A stretch of 53,749 nucleotides of DNA from an uncultured Lachnospiraceae bacterium. Lineage in GTDB: Bacteria > Bacillota > Clostridia > Lachnospirales > Lachnospiraceae. The notes beneath the pieces were generated by a model. The model was given only the letters and a program-made list of their open reading frames with translations, was not told the origin of the DNA and made no database searches. The stretch spans positions 1 to 53,749 of the forward strand of contig CAMVHB010000013.1 of NCBI GenBank assembly GCA_947167155.1. Direction: 5' to 3'. Made by a program: the position numbers and the translations under genes. Shown here one piece after another: positions 9,132 through 17,434 of this stretch. The stretch's first letter is position 1, and each line of letters begins with the position of its first letter.

Positions 9132-10004
9132 TCAGTCCTCCTTCCCGAGATAATCTTTAAGCGCTTCCTTCCAGTCCTTCATACGAAAGTCCGATGTAAG
9201 CTTTATCATCCGATCCTCAAGTATTGAATAATGAGGTCTGTCCGCTGAAGCGGGGTTCATCCTCTTGTACTCTTCGCTCGTCACATGATTGACTCGCGTC
9301 TTTATGCCCTTTTGAGCAAATATCTCTTCGGTAAAGTCCGCCCAGTTCGTATCTCCTTCGCACGTCGCATGGAAAAGGCCGTAGTTCTCGGTAGGCTCAA
9401 GGAAGTGTATCATCCTTGCAAGCTCAGAAGCGCTGGTTGGAGTCCCGAGCTGATCAGAAACCACGGAGACTTCATCATGAGTCTCAGAAAGCGAGAGCAT
9501 TGTTCTTACAAAATTTTTGCCCTCGCCGTAAAGCCATGCAGTGCGAAGGATGAAAAATCTCGTGGAGAACCACTCCACAAACTGCTCTCCGGCAAGCTTC
9601 GTCCGGCCGTAAGCTGACACGGGATCGGTTTTGTCGGTCTCGATAAGCGGATGATCCGCGCGGCCGTTAAAAACATAATCGGTTGAGATATGGACGAGCT
9701 TCGCACCGTATTTTTCGGACATGACCGCAAGGTTCCTAGGACCGATCGCATTTGCCACAAAAGCCTTGTCCTCTTCTTTTTCGCAACCGTCAACGTTCGT
9801 GAACGCAGCGCAGTTGATGACGATATCCGGTCCTTCTTCATCAAAGGCCCGGTTCAGCTTCTCCAGATCAGATATGTCAAGAAGCCTCACACCCTCACCC
9901 TCGACCATATCGGTCAGAACGAAATCAGCTTCTCCTTCATATTCCTTTCTCACGGCTCTCCCAAGCTGACCGAGAGCACCTGTGATAAGTATCTTTTTTC
10001 TCAT
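9132..10004 (-). CDS. rfbD: dTDP-4-dehydrorhamnose reductase
   Basis: RfbD performs the final NADPH-dependent reduction to dTDP-L-rhamnose. The 290-residue short-chain dehydrogenase shows the GALGQLGRAV nucleotide-binding loop near residue 9, NCAAFTNVDGCE, the HISTDYVFNG motif, the active-site YGRTKLAGE (Tyr-x3-Lys), and RTAWLYGEGKNFV. ATG start with a GAGGAAGGAA Shine-Dalgarno. It is the first of the rhamnose genes in the transcript and begins 15 bases after the HPr gene, with no visible promoter between them. Confidence 0.96.
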   Translation of the reverse strand: MRKKILITGALGQLGRAVRKEYEGEADFVLTDMVEGEGVRLLDISDLEKLNRAFDEEGPDIVINCAAFTNVDGCEKEEDKAFVANAIGPRNLAVMSEKYGAKLVHISTDYVFNGRADHPLIETDKTDPVSAYGRTKLAGEQFVEWFSTRFFILRTAWLYGEGKNFVRTMLSLSETHDEVSVVSDQLGTPTSASELARMIHFLEPTENYGLFHATCEGDTNWADFTEEIFAQKGIKTRVNHVTSEEYKRMNPASADRPHYSILEDRMIKLTSDFRMKDWKEALKDYLGKED

Positions 10005-10019
10005 CTTCTGTTCCTTCCT

Positions 10020-10295
10020 CTAAGCTTTCTCTCCAAAACCTGTTTCGATCAGTTCTCCTATCCTTTGCATCGCTTCCTCCTCATCCTCGCCGTCACAGCA
10101 GAGCTCTATACAGTCTCCGGAGCGAACACAGGAACCGAGTATTGAAAGCATTGATTTGCAGTTTGCTTCGCTGTTGTTGTTCCCGTAGAAAAATGTAATA
10201 TGAGCTTTGTGGTTCATTGCTTCCTCGCAGAGGAGGCCTGCAGGCCTGATATGAAGACCGGTCGGATTTTTTATCTCGAATTTTTTCTTTATCAT
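10020..10295 (-). CDS. HPr family phosphocarrier protein
   Basis: A 91-residue HPr-like protein. GLHIRPA places the phosphorylatable His at residue 15 with Arg17, as in PTS HPr. CKSMLSILG places a Ser at residue 48, matching the regulatory Ser46 phosphorylated by HPr kinase in Firmicutes. So both the PTS-transfer and the regulatory site appear intact, unlike Crh, which lacks the His. It is unusually Cys-rich (residues 23, 46, 56, 62, 66, 67). No PTS enzyme I or permease gene is nearby; it sits between cdaR and rfbD, 12 bases after cdaR. It could be the housekeeping HPr or a paralogue with a regulatory role in this operon. Confidence 0.88.
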   Translation of the reverse strand: MIKKKFEIKNPTGLHIRPAGLLCEEAMNHKAHITFFYGNNNSEANCKSMLSILGSCVRSGDCIELCCDGEDEEEAMQRIGELIETGFGEKA

Positions 10296-10307
10296 GTTTC
10301 TATGCCT

Positions 10308-11657
10308 CTAAAAGCTTCCTGAGCCTGATGAGGATGTCGGAGAAGATGCGGAGGTTCCCGAAGTCCCTGAGGAGCCTGAGTTTTCATTTTCCCCCGTCCC
10401 CTGCCCGGGAGTGTCCGGCTGTGTGGCGGAACTAATCATTACTTCACCTGAAACAGTGGAAGCAGAAAATTCTTCGTTAAGGTTCAGCTTCACATTGACC
10501 TTGTGGCTTCCCTCCGTGAGCCCGCTGCAGTCAATGGAACCTGTAATATCAGAGGCCTTAAGCTTTTCAAGATCTGCCTCAAGACCGGATATCTCAACGG
10601 AAAGCCTCTGCTCCTGAAGGGTCGCTTTCATTCCGGTTTCAACGTTTGTGAAAGTAAAGTTTGCTGCAGGTATCTCAAAAGTCTTTTTTACCCTCTCAAG
10701 TATTTGGACCTTGATCTTTATGGAACTCTGCTTCTGGTTCAAAAGAGATACACCCTGCGGAAGATAAGCGCTAATGTCAACAGTGGTCTCAAAATTCTTT
10801 GAAATTGTGGTAAGGTCGATCACCGATGAAGGAACTATAACCTCTGTAAGGTCATTCAGGACGGAGCTCGGTCCTATTACCGTGATCCTCTCGGGCTCAG
10901 CCGTCACCTCGCCGAGAGCAAGTCCATCCTTCAATTCTCCTTTTGTCTCTATGAGGATCGCCACGGATTTGATGGGTCTTATATTTGCGGTAACCTCTAC
11001 TGTCGTGAGGTTTGACTCCATGAGTGCGGACTCCACCTCACCTCCGTTTTCATCAAGGAACTTCACTACCACAGATTCAGAGATGGTGGAGGACATCCCT
11101 TCCACATCCACATAAGCTACCGCGCTTACAACTTTGTTGATGAAATCAGTGGGTCCGTTTATCCTGATCACATTCGGAGAAACCTCGGTATCGGCAACAG
11201 CAAAGCCATCTGCGGGAGTTCCCTTCGCAATACCCGTAATAACAAGCTTCTTGTCCTTCTTCTGCCCTATCGTAACATCAAGATATCTCGCCTTCGAGGA
11301 AAGTGTTACTGACGAGGCACTTGACAGGGTCTGTATCTCAACCGGTATTCTTGAATTCTCACGATCGAGATTGTTCATATCGGCAGTTGCGGAAAAATTC
11401 GCCGGTGTAAGCCGATCGAGAACCGATCTCTTTCCGGTCACCTGAAAGGTGACTGTGGTCTTTCCGGTAAGAACATAATATTCATTGGTATTCTCAAGAA
11501 CATCGGTATTTACCACCTGGACCGGAACAACCATCGTCCTCGTGTTGTCGGGATCATTGACACTGACGACAAAAAACCAGAGAATTATGGCAAATATCAG
11601 GGCGGTTATCTTAAGACCGGGATTTTTCAGGATAAGGTCAAGTATTCTTTTCTTCAT
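10308..11657 (-). CDS. cdaR: CdaR/YbbR-domain regulator of diadenylate cyclase
   Basis: CdaR is a membrane-anchored extracytoplasmic protein that modulates CdaA. The 449-residue protein has a short cytoplasmic start, one membrane helix (about 14-33, NPGLKITALIFAIILWFFVV) and then repeated YbbR domains. The 'P..V...' openings are visible at VPVQVVN, VITGIAKG, VAILIETKG and FEIPAANFTF, suggesting four copies. The last about 40 residues are a Ser/Gly/Thr/Asn-rich low-complexity tail. The ATG overlaps the cdaA stop in an ATGA arrangement, so the two are translationally coupled. Confidence 0.92.
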   Translation of the reverse strand: MKKRILDLILKNPGLKITALIFAIILWFFVVSVNDPDNTRTMVVPVQVVNTDVLENTNEYYVLTGKTTVTFQVTGKRSVLDRLTPANFSATADMNNLDRENSRIPVEIQTLSSASSVTLSSKARYLDVTIGQKKDKKLVITGIAKGTPADGFAVADTEVSPNVIRINGPTDFINKVVSAVAYVDVEGMSSTISESVVVKFLDENGGEVESALMESNLTTVEVTANIRPIKSVAILIETKGELKDGLALGEVTAEPERITVIGPSSVLNDLTEVIVPSSVIDLTTISKNFETTVDISAYLPQGVSLLNQKQSSIKIKVQILERVKKTFEIPAANFTFTNVETGMKATLQEQRLSVEISGLEADLEKLKASDITGSIDCSGLTEGSHKVNVKLNLNEEFSASTVSGEVMISSATQPDTPGQGTGENENSGSSGTSGTSASSPTSSSGSGSF

Positions 11658-12571
11658 CCCTTCGCCGCCTTTTCATTCTTCATTTCTTCTTTACCGTCAT
11701 CAGCGCCCTTAACCTTTGCTTCCTCTTTTTTGTTCTCCTTCCTGCCGTAGTCCTGGTCCTGAAGGAGCGTAAGTATATCAATAAGCTCCTTTTCGGAAAC
11801 ATGCGTGAGAAGCTTTCCTTTCTCTGCCACGCTTATCTTTCCTGTCTCCTCGGATACGACAATGGTCACCGAATCACTGACCTCGCTTATTCCGACTGCG
11901 GCCCTGTGGCGCGTCCCAAGGTCCTTTGAAAGCATCAGGTCGTCCGTGAGCGGGAGATAGCAGGTGGCTGCGACGACCCTGTCACCCCTTACTATGATGG
12001 CCCCGTCATGCAGGGGAGTATTTTTTTCAAAGATATTAATGAGAAGCTGCCTCGTCAAGATCGCATCCACCGGAATACCGGTTCTCTCATATTCCGTAAG
12101 CTGAACCTCCTTCTCTATGACTATGAGAGCCCCCGTCTTTACGGAACCCATGTCGAATGATGCCTTTACAAGATCCGTAAGTGTCTTGTCGGAAAAGCGC
12201 TTCTCCTTTGCTCTTCCCAGGTTCATAGTAAACAGATTCTTGAGGAAATTTGATCTGCCCAGAGTTTCAAGGGCGTGACGAAGCTCCGGCTGGAACACCA
12301 CAACGAGGGCCACAATACCTGCGGAAAGGAGTTTTTCTCCAAGCCACAATATGGTGCTCATCTGAAGAAGAGCCGCTATCACGAAAAAGACTATAATGAC
12401 TATGAGACCGCGAAAAAGCATCCATGCCCGCGTATTCTTGATCCAGACCAGAAGCAGATAAAAGAAAAACGCGATCAGGATGATCTCTACAATATCCGTT
12501 ACGTGAATATTCGGAAGTGATATGTCTACAAGATTCGTAACCCAGTTTTTTACGGTTTCAACAAAGGCCAT
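11654..12571 (-). CDS. cdaA: Membrane diadenylate cyclase CdaA (c-di-AMP synthase)
   Basis: CdaA condenses two ATP into c-di-AMP, which in Firmicutes controls potassium and osmolyte uptake and wall stability. The 305-residue protein has three N-terminal membrane helices (about 24-44, 52-70, 78-94) and a DAC domain with GALIVIE (147-153), the catalytic DGA (189-191), and the ATP-contacting GTRHRAA (219-225). The charged C-terminal tail (after about 275) is Lys/Glu-rich and longer than in Bacillus. The ATG directly follows the previous stop codon. cdaA-cdaR order is classical, but glmM, which normally comes next, is absent and an HPr gene takes that place. Confidence 0.96.
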   Translation of the reverse strand: MAFVETVKNWVTNLVDISLPNIHVTDIVEIILIAFFFYLLLVWIKNTRAWMLFRGLIVIIVFFVIAALLQMSTILWLGEKLLSAGIVALVVVFQPELRHALETLGRSNFLKNLFTMNLGRAKEKRFSDKTLTDLVKASFDMGSVKTGALIVIEKEVQLTEYERTGIPVDAILTRQLLINIFEKNTPLHDGAIIVRGDRVVAATCYLPLTDDLMLSKDLGTRHRAAVGISEVSDSVTIVVSEETGKISVAEKGKLLTHVSEKELIDILTLLQDQDYGRKENKKEEAKVKGADDGKEEMKNEKAAKG

Positions 12572-13513
12572 CTAACGCCGGCTCCCCTTCTTTTCCGGAG
12601 TCTTGATCTTTTTTACTTCATTGACCTCCTGACCGACGTGGATCTTCGGAACAGCGGTCACATAATAATAATACTCATCGTCCTCGAAGCTGACCTTCTC
12701 TGTCCTTGAATAATCAAGATCCCTGAAAAACAGGGATGTTATAAGTCCGGCCGCTGCAACGATCAGCGAAGATATGATAAGAGACAATATACCGGATCTT
12801 CTGTCCAGGAAGAGCCGTCCGGTCAGTCCTATGAAAAATCCTGCCATTACCCCTGCCCCTGCAGCTATCTGCCAGGCGTAATCAATCGAAAGTCCCGTAA
12901 GCAGGCGGCTTACAACAAATACTGCCATGCACGCCGAAAGATAGATATAGAACATGGGGTTTGAAACGACCTCTTTGACAAGAAGATCAGCCATCGTAAC
13001 CGGCGCGGTAGAATCCATAAGCTGCGCCGTATTCTCATAGATCGTCTTCAGGAACCATGAGATTATACAGGAGAAGGCCACACTCCCGCCATTCTTCACT
13101 TTTCCGAAAAGGCCTGTGAAGAGCGGAACAAGAAAGGGAAGCCCCAGAAAGTACATTGCAGGCTGGATTATGAAAAACTCAGTCCTCTCACACCTGTAGA
13201 TGCCGCAGATAATATATGCAAGGAGAATGAAAGCGAGAACCGCGATCAAAGCATGCCTGGAAAGCGAAAAGACCTGAAGCAAAACTACGGCAGAAAAAAC
13301 GATGCCTCCGACAGACATCGGAGGAAATGCCAAAAAGACCGACAACCCCAGAGCTATGAGAGGAGATGAAAGAACCTCTGAAAATCCGAGATAGCGGTTT
13401 ATCATAGTGGCGCATATGAACCACATGACGCCCTTTGCGATTGTAGAGAGCCAGTATGAATGTGCCGAAAAAAACAATCTCACACTGTCTCTTAGTTTCA
13501 TAAATGTCGTCAT
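12572..13513 (-). CDS. Uncharacterised polytopic membrane protein upstream of cdaA
   Basis: I do not recognise the family. The 313 residues contain about eight hydrophobic segments (about 20-38, 48-66, 70-82, 86-104, 116-136, 190-208, 214-234, 244-262) and end in a charged cytoplasmic tail with the run YYYYVTAV followed by Lys-rich sequence. No signal peptide, enzyme or transporter motif is visible. It abuts cdaA with no intergenic base, so joint expression with c-di-AMP synthesis is likely. ATG at 13513; a second ATG at 13501 is possible. Confidence 0.75.
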   Translation of the reverse strand: MTTFMKLRDSVRLFFSAHSYWLSTIAKGVMWFICATMINRYLGFSEVLSSPLIALGLSVFLAFPPMSVGGIVFSAVVLLQVFSLSRHALIAVLAFILLAYIICGIYRCERTEFFIIQPAMYFLGLPFLVPLFTGLFGKVKNGGSVAFSCIISWFLKTIYENTAQLMDSTAPVTMADLLVKEVVSNPMFYIYLSACMAVFVVSRLLTGLSIDYAWQIAAGAGVMAGFFIGLTGRLFLDRRSGILSLIISSLIVAAAGLITSLFFRDLDYSRTEKVSFEDDEYYYYVTAVPKIHVGQEVNEVKKIKTPEKKGSRR

Positions 13514-13516
13514 GAC

Positions 13517-13987
13517 TTATTTTCTGATCTTCGGGCTGCCGGGCTCGCGATGCCTCCTCTGTTTCTTTTCCAGGGTCTTTAGCGTCCTTGTATTTGCCTC
13601 TTGTTCCTTGTACAACTCGTGCAGCCTGTCATAGCCCTCTGCTATCTTTTGAAGCTTCCTTTCGTCCTCCTGAAAATCTTTTTTCACACTTTTTCTGACG
13701 GAAATGACAAATACAAACACGAAAGATATATAACCAAGGACGAATATGATAAGCAATGTCTTTGCAAGGTCGTCAGTAAGCGAATAGACCGACGTAAAAA
13801 ACATCGAAAGAAGAAGCAGTGCGAACAAAGCGACAAAGATTATCGTTCCGACAATGAATGCGACCACTCCGTGAAAGGAAACATAATCCTTCCTGCCGAG
13901 GTTCTCCGCCCTCCTGAAAGCTACTGAGGCGTTTTTTTCTTCTATCACGATCCGTGTCATAACACGGACGCGTTCTTCATTCAGCAT
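13517..13987 (-). CDS. Small two-helix membrane protein with charged coiled-coil tail
   Basis: Family not recognised. The 156-residue protein has a soluble N-terminus, two membrane helices (about 41-63 and 76-97, forming a hairpin) and a highly charged C-terminal half (about 98-156). That half is rich in Lys, Glu and Arg and likely helical or coiled-coil (SVKKDFQEDERKLQKIAEGY). Both ends would be cytoplasmic. It lies 3 bases before the next membrane-protein gene and 11 bases after the YvyF-like gene. Start ATG at 13987 with a weak AGG; ATG at codon 10 is an alternative. Confidence 0.7.
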   Translation of the reverse strand: MLNEERVRVMTRIVIEEKNASVAFRRAENLGRKDYVSFHGVVAFIVGTIIFVALFALLLLSMFFTSVYSLTDDLAKTLLIIFVLGYISFVFVFVISVRKSVKKDFQEDERKLQKIAEGYDRLHELYKEQEANTRTLKTLEKKQRRHREPGSPKIRK

Positions 13988-13998
13988 TAAAGCCTATC

Positions 13999-14409
13999 TC
14001 AACTGTTGCCGCCAAGGAAGCGCATCTTGTCGCCATCGCTTTCCTTCTTCCTGGGTTTTGGCATTTCAGGTCTCTTAAAAGCATCCGTAAGAGAGTTTGC
14101 CATAGTTGACTTGCACTTCGGACAGAACCTTCCGGTCCTGATGGGTGCCCCGCAATTTTCGCAGGAGATGAGTACGGGCGAATCCTTTGAGAACTCCAGT
14201 CTCTCTTCCCTTATCCACTGATTGATCTGGTCTATATCAACATCATTCTCTTCAGATATCTCCTTAAGGGTGGTCTTCGGATGACTTCTGATAAAATCCC
14301 TGACATTCAAAAATTTTTTTTCAAGCTCATCCTTGCACACCGGGCAAAGACGCGGTCCGCCGAGATAATTAAAAAGCCTGCCGCAGCCCTTACAATTCTT
14401 TACTTCCAT
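13999..14409 (-). CDS. YvyF-like zinc-ribbon/HTH protein (flagellar-operon type)
   Basis: The 136-residue protein has an N-terminal zinc knuckle (CKGCG at 5-9 and CPVC at about 22-25), a central small helix-turn-helix (TLKEISEENDVDIDQINQWI), and a C-terminal zinc ribbon (CENCGAP with CPKCKS). This is the layout of the YvyF/TIGR03826 family, which in Bacillus lies next to comFC and flgM. The same link is kept here: the start overlaps the comFC stop by one base (TAATG) and a GGAGGAG Shine-Dalgarno precedes it. Its role is unproven; DNA or RNA binding is likely. No flagellar genes are in the window, but two MCP genes suggest motility. Confidence 0.82.
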   Translation of the reverse strand: MEVKNCKGCGRLFNYLGGPRLCPVCKDELEKKFLNVRDFIRSHPKTTLKEISEENDVDIDQINQWIREERLEFSKDSPVLISCENCGAPIRTGRFCPKCKSTMANSLTDAFKRPEMPKPRKKESDGDKMRFLGGNS

Positions 14410-15155
14410 TATTTCTTTCTCCTCCTTTTGCCGCTACCGACACATATATACATGCAGCAGACTAAAGCCGCACCCGCATCTCTCAAAGCCTCTGCCACCG
14501 CATCAACAGTCGTTCCCGTGGTGTAGATATCATCAACCAAAAGAATCTTTTTCGATTGTACCAAATTTCCCCTGATATGAAAAGCATTCTTTAGGTTAAG
14601 CCGTCTTGCCGCGCCTGAGAGACCTTTCTGCGGAAGTGTGTTCCTCACTCTCGTTATTATGTCCTTGCCCTCCGGGATCAGAAAGACCTTTGAAAGCGCC
14701 TTTGCAAAGCAGACGGCCTGGTCGTAGCCCCTTTTTTTCATCTTCCCTCTGAACATCGGTACCGGTAGGATGAGATCCGGTCTTATATCCGATATCCATT
14801 TATGATAGAGCCTGTACGCCTGTCTCGCAAAACAGTCAGCGTAATATCTTCTGTTTTTGTATTTAAAGCGGTACATTATCTCCCGCATCACGCCGTCATA
14901 AAGATAAACTCCCCGCCCTGCCAGAAAGAAACGACCATGGTCTGACTTTGCACAATCCTCGCAGTATTCAAGGGTACTGTCGAGAAGCTTCTTCCCGCAC
15001 TTCATGCAGAAGGGCTCCCTTATGACACTTACCCGGGGTCTGCAGCGGGTGCAAAGACCGTATCGTTTTTCACTTTGGGAAAGCACCTCCCCGCACACCA
15101 TGCACCTGGGAGGATAGAAAAGCTCTGTGAAGAACTCTGTGATGTCTTTTTTCAT
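14409..15155 (-). CDS. comFC: ComF family phosphoribosyltransferase-like protein
   Basis: ComFC proteins are needed for DNA uptake in naturally competent Firmicutes and have a phosphoribosyltransferase fold. The 248-residue protein has zinc-binding Cys pairs at the N-terminus (CMVCG, CTRC, CMKCG, CEDC) and the PRPP-binding loop ILLVDDIYTTGTTVDAV near residue 205. Length is normal. Its ATG overlaps the recD2 stop in an ATGA arrangement, so translation is coupled. recD2, comFC and the YvyF-like gene may form a DNA-handling unit, but comFA and the uptake machinery are not in this window. Confidence 0.92.
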   Translation of the reverse strand: MKKDITEFFTELFYPPRCMVCGEVLSQSEKRYGLCTRCRPRVSVIREPFCMKCGKKLLDSTLEYCEDCAKSDHGRFFLAGRGVYLYDGVMREIMYRFKYKNRRYYADCFARQAYRLYHKWISDIRPDLILPVPMFRGKMKKRGYDQAVCFAKALSKVFLIPEGKDIITRVRNTLPQKGLSGAARRLNLKNAFHIRGNLVQSKKILLVDDIYTTGTTVDAVAEALRDAGAALVCCMYICVGSGKRRRKK

Positions 15156-17431
15156 GAAAGCTTTGAGTGCTCCTTCTTTAAGATATCCTTGAGCCCTGAA
15201 TATCTGACTACCGCAGTATCGTTTTCCTCCATGTCATAAAAGACCTCTCTCTTCCCTATGAGCACCACGCACTTTTTTGCCCTCGTAACAGCTGTGTAAA
15301 GAAGGTTCCTGTTAAGAAGCTGTCTCGGTCCGGGAAGAAGGATGATTATGACAGCCGGATATTCACTCCCCTGGGACTTGTGTATGGTAATGGCATAGGC
15401 AAGGTCAATGTCCTCAAGTCCCGAGAAAGGGTAATCCGCCTCCTTCCCGTCGTCAAAGAGGATCCGAAGTTCCTTGATCTCGGGATAGATTGCCTTGATG
15501 ATCCCGGTATCGCCGTTGTAGATGCCTTCACCGGAATCAACGATCACTCCCTTTTCATTCTTTACAGTCCAGGGTATCCGGTAGTTGTTCCTTGTCTGCA
15601 TCACCTTGTCCCCTGTTCTGAAAAGCTTTGAGCCGTACTTGTATTCCCTCTTCGATGGTGCGGGTGGATTAAGTCTTTCCTGAAGATAGGAATTCACCTC
15701 AACTACTCCTGCATTGCCCTTTTTCATGGGGCACATAACCTGTATCTCACTTTTCTGACAGTTAAGATAAGGGGGAAGCTTTTTTGTGAGAAGCTCAGCT
15801 ACCGTTGAGAGAAGAGGAGGGACAGCCGGTCTTTCCATGAAAAAAAAGTCTTTGCTCTTGTTGTCAAGTAAAACGCGTTTTCCCTCGTTAATGAGATGGG
15901 CATTCTTTACAATATCACTTTCCCCTGCCTGTCTGAATATCGTATTGAGCCGGCATGAGGAAAAAAGAGAGCTCTTTAAGATATCCTTAAGGACGTTTCC
16001 CGGTCCTACGGAGGGAAGCTGGTTCTCATCCCCTACCATTATCAATGTTGCACCATAGGGAATGGCCGAAAGCAACGCATCAAAAAGAAATATGTCTATC
16101 ATCGAGGCCTCATCGCATATCACGACATCGGCTTCAAGAGGATTATCCCTGTCCCTTTCAAATAATCCGCCCCTTATATCCTTTGACTCGTTCCCCTCAT
16201 CCTTTTCTATGGACTTTACCTCAAGGAGCCTGTGTATGGTCTTCGCCGGACGCCCAGTCGCCTCGCTCATCCTCTTTGCAGCCCTTCCTGTCGGAGCACA
16301 GAGAGCAACGGTATCGCCCTGCCTCTCAAAAAGCCTTATCATCACGAGAAGGGCAGTGGTCTTTCCTGTTCCCGGGCCACCTGTCAGGATGAAGAGTCCG
16401 GAAGTACATGCCTTGCATACAGCTTCTCTTTGCTTTTCATCAAGTTCTATCCCCTCGTCCTTTTCAACCTCGTTGCATTCCGGTATCTTTTCTCTCCAGT
16501 CTGTGCCATTATTCTCAAGAAGCTCAATAAGTCGGGATGAAACCCTCTTCTCTGTCCGATAGAACCTCTCAAGATAGACTCTCTCCTCCTCGCCTGCCTT
16601 TTTGATGACAACCTTTCTTTTCATCGAAAGGCCCGTCAGGACGTTCTCAAATATCGATTCGTCCACCGCTATCAGATGAAGGAGATTTCTTTTCAGTATA
16701 GCGAGAGGAAGAAAGGTATGCCCCTCTCCTGCTGCCGAGTTCAAAAGATAACTTATACATGAAGCTATACGCTCCTTTGAATCGGGACGCAGCCCTGAAA
16801 GAGAGGCTATGCGATCTGCAGTCTTGAAGCCTATGCCCTCAATTTCGTCACAGAGACGGTAGGGATTGCTTTCGATGATATCATATATCTCCTTCTCGAA
16901 GCGGGCATAGATACGAAGGGCCAGCCTTATGGATATCCCGAATTTCTGAAGATAGACGCAGGCATCCCTGATCTCCCTGTGTTCCATCACTTCTATTGCA
17001 AACTGCTGGGCCATCCTCATGGAGATGCCGCTTATCTCGGATAGTCTCTCCGGCTCCGACTCCATTATCCTGAAGGTGTCGTCACCGAATTTTTTCACTA
17101 TCTTCTTCGCCAGTGTCTTTCCTATTCCCTTTACCGCGCCTCCGGAAAGATACCTCTCGATCTCTGTCGCTGTGGATGGCTTTATGAATTCATAGGAGTC
17201 GCAGCGAAACTGAGTTCCGTAGGTCGGATCATTAACCACCTGCCCGCTGAGCTCAAGACTTTCACCGGGAAGCAGCTCTGCAAAACTTCCTGTACAGGTG
17301 ATACCATCGCAAAAGTCATCCGACAGCTCTCCGGCATCAGGAAAAAAAAGGAAAACAGTATAACCGTTTTCCTCATTATGATAGGTAATATGATCAACAA
17401 AGCCTCTTATTATCGCGGAATTCTCATCCAT
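15152..17431 (-). CDS. recD2: RecD2-type 5'-3' DNA helicase
   Basis: RecD2 is a superfamily 1B 5'-3' helicase found in bacteria lacking RecBC, involved in mismatch repair and fork maintenance. The 759-residue protein has the RecD2-specific N-terminal OB-like domain (about 5-85), helix-hairpin-helix elements (GGAVKGIGKTLAKKIV at 97-112 and EIEGIGFKTADRIA at 196-209), Walker A GGPGTGKT (351-358), APTGRAAKRM (379-388), a DEAS Walker B segment, and the C-terminal YAITIHKSQGSEYPAV and LLYTAVTRAKK motifs. All helicase motifs look intact. ATG start, 3 bases after nadB ends. Confidence 0.96.
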   Translation of the reverse strand: MDENSAIIRGFVDHITYHNEENGYTVFLFFPDAGELSDDFCDGITCTGSFAELLPGESLELSGQVVNDPTYGTQFRCDSYEFIKPSTATEIERYLSGGAVKGIGKTLAKKIVKKFGDDTFRIMESEPERLSEISGISMRMAQQFAIEVMEHREIRDACVYLQKFGISIRLALRIYARFEKEIYDIIESNPYRLCDEIEGIGFKTADRIASLSGLRPDSKERIASCISYLLNSAAGEGHTFLPLAILKRNLLHLIAVDESIFENVLTGLSMKRKVVIKKAGEEERVYLERFYRTEKRVSSRLIELLENNGTDWREKIPECNEVEKDEGIELDEKQREAVCKACTSGLFILTGGPGTGKTTALLVMIRLFERQGDTVALCAPTGRAAKRMSEATGRPAKTIHRLLEVKSIEKDEGNESKDIRGGLFERDRDNPLEADVVICDEASMIDIFLFDALLSAIPYGATLIMVGDENQLPSVGPGNVLKDILKSSLFSSCRLNTIFRQAGESDIVKNAHLINEGKRVLLDNKSKDFFFMERPAVPPLLSTVAELLTKKLPPYLNCQKSEIQVMCPMKKGNAGVVEVNSYLQERLNPPAPSKREYKYGSKLFRTGDKVMQTRNNYRIPWTVKNEKGVIVDSGEGIYNGDTGIIKAIYPEIKELRILFDDGKEADYPFSGLEDIDLAYAITIHKSQGSEYPAVIIILLPGPRQLLNRNLLYTAVTRAKKCVVLIGKREVFYDMEENDTAVVRYSGLKDILKKEHSKLS

Positions 17432-17434
17432 AGA

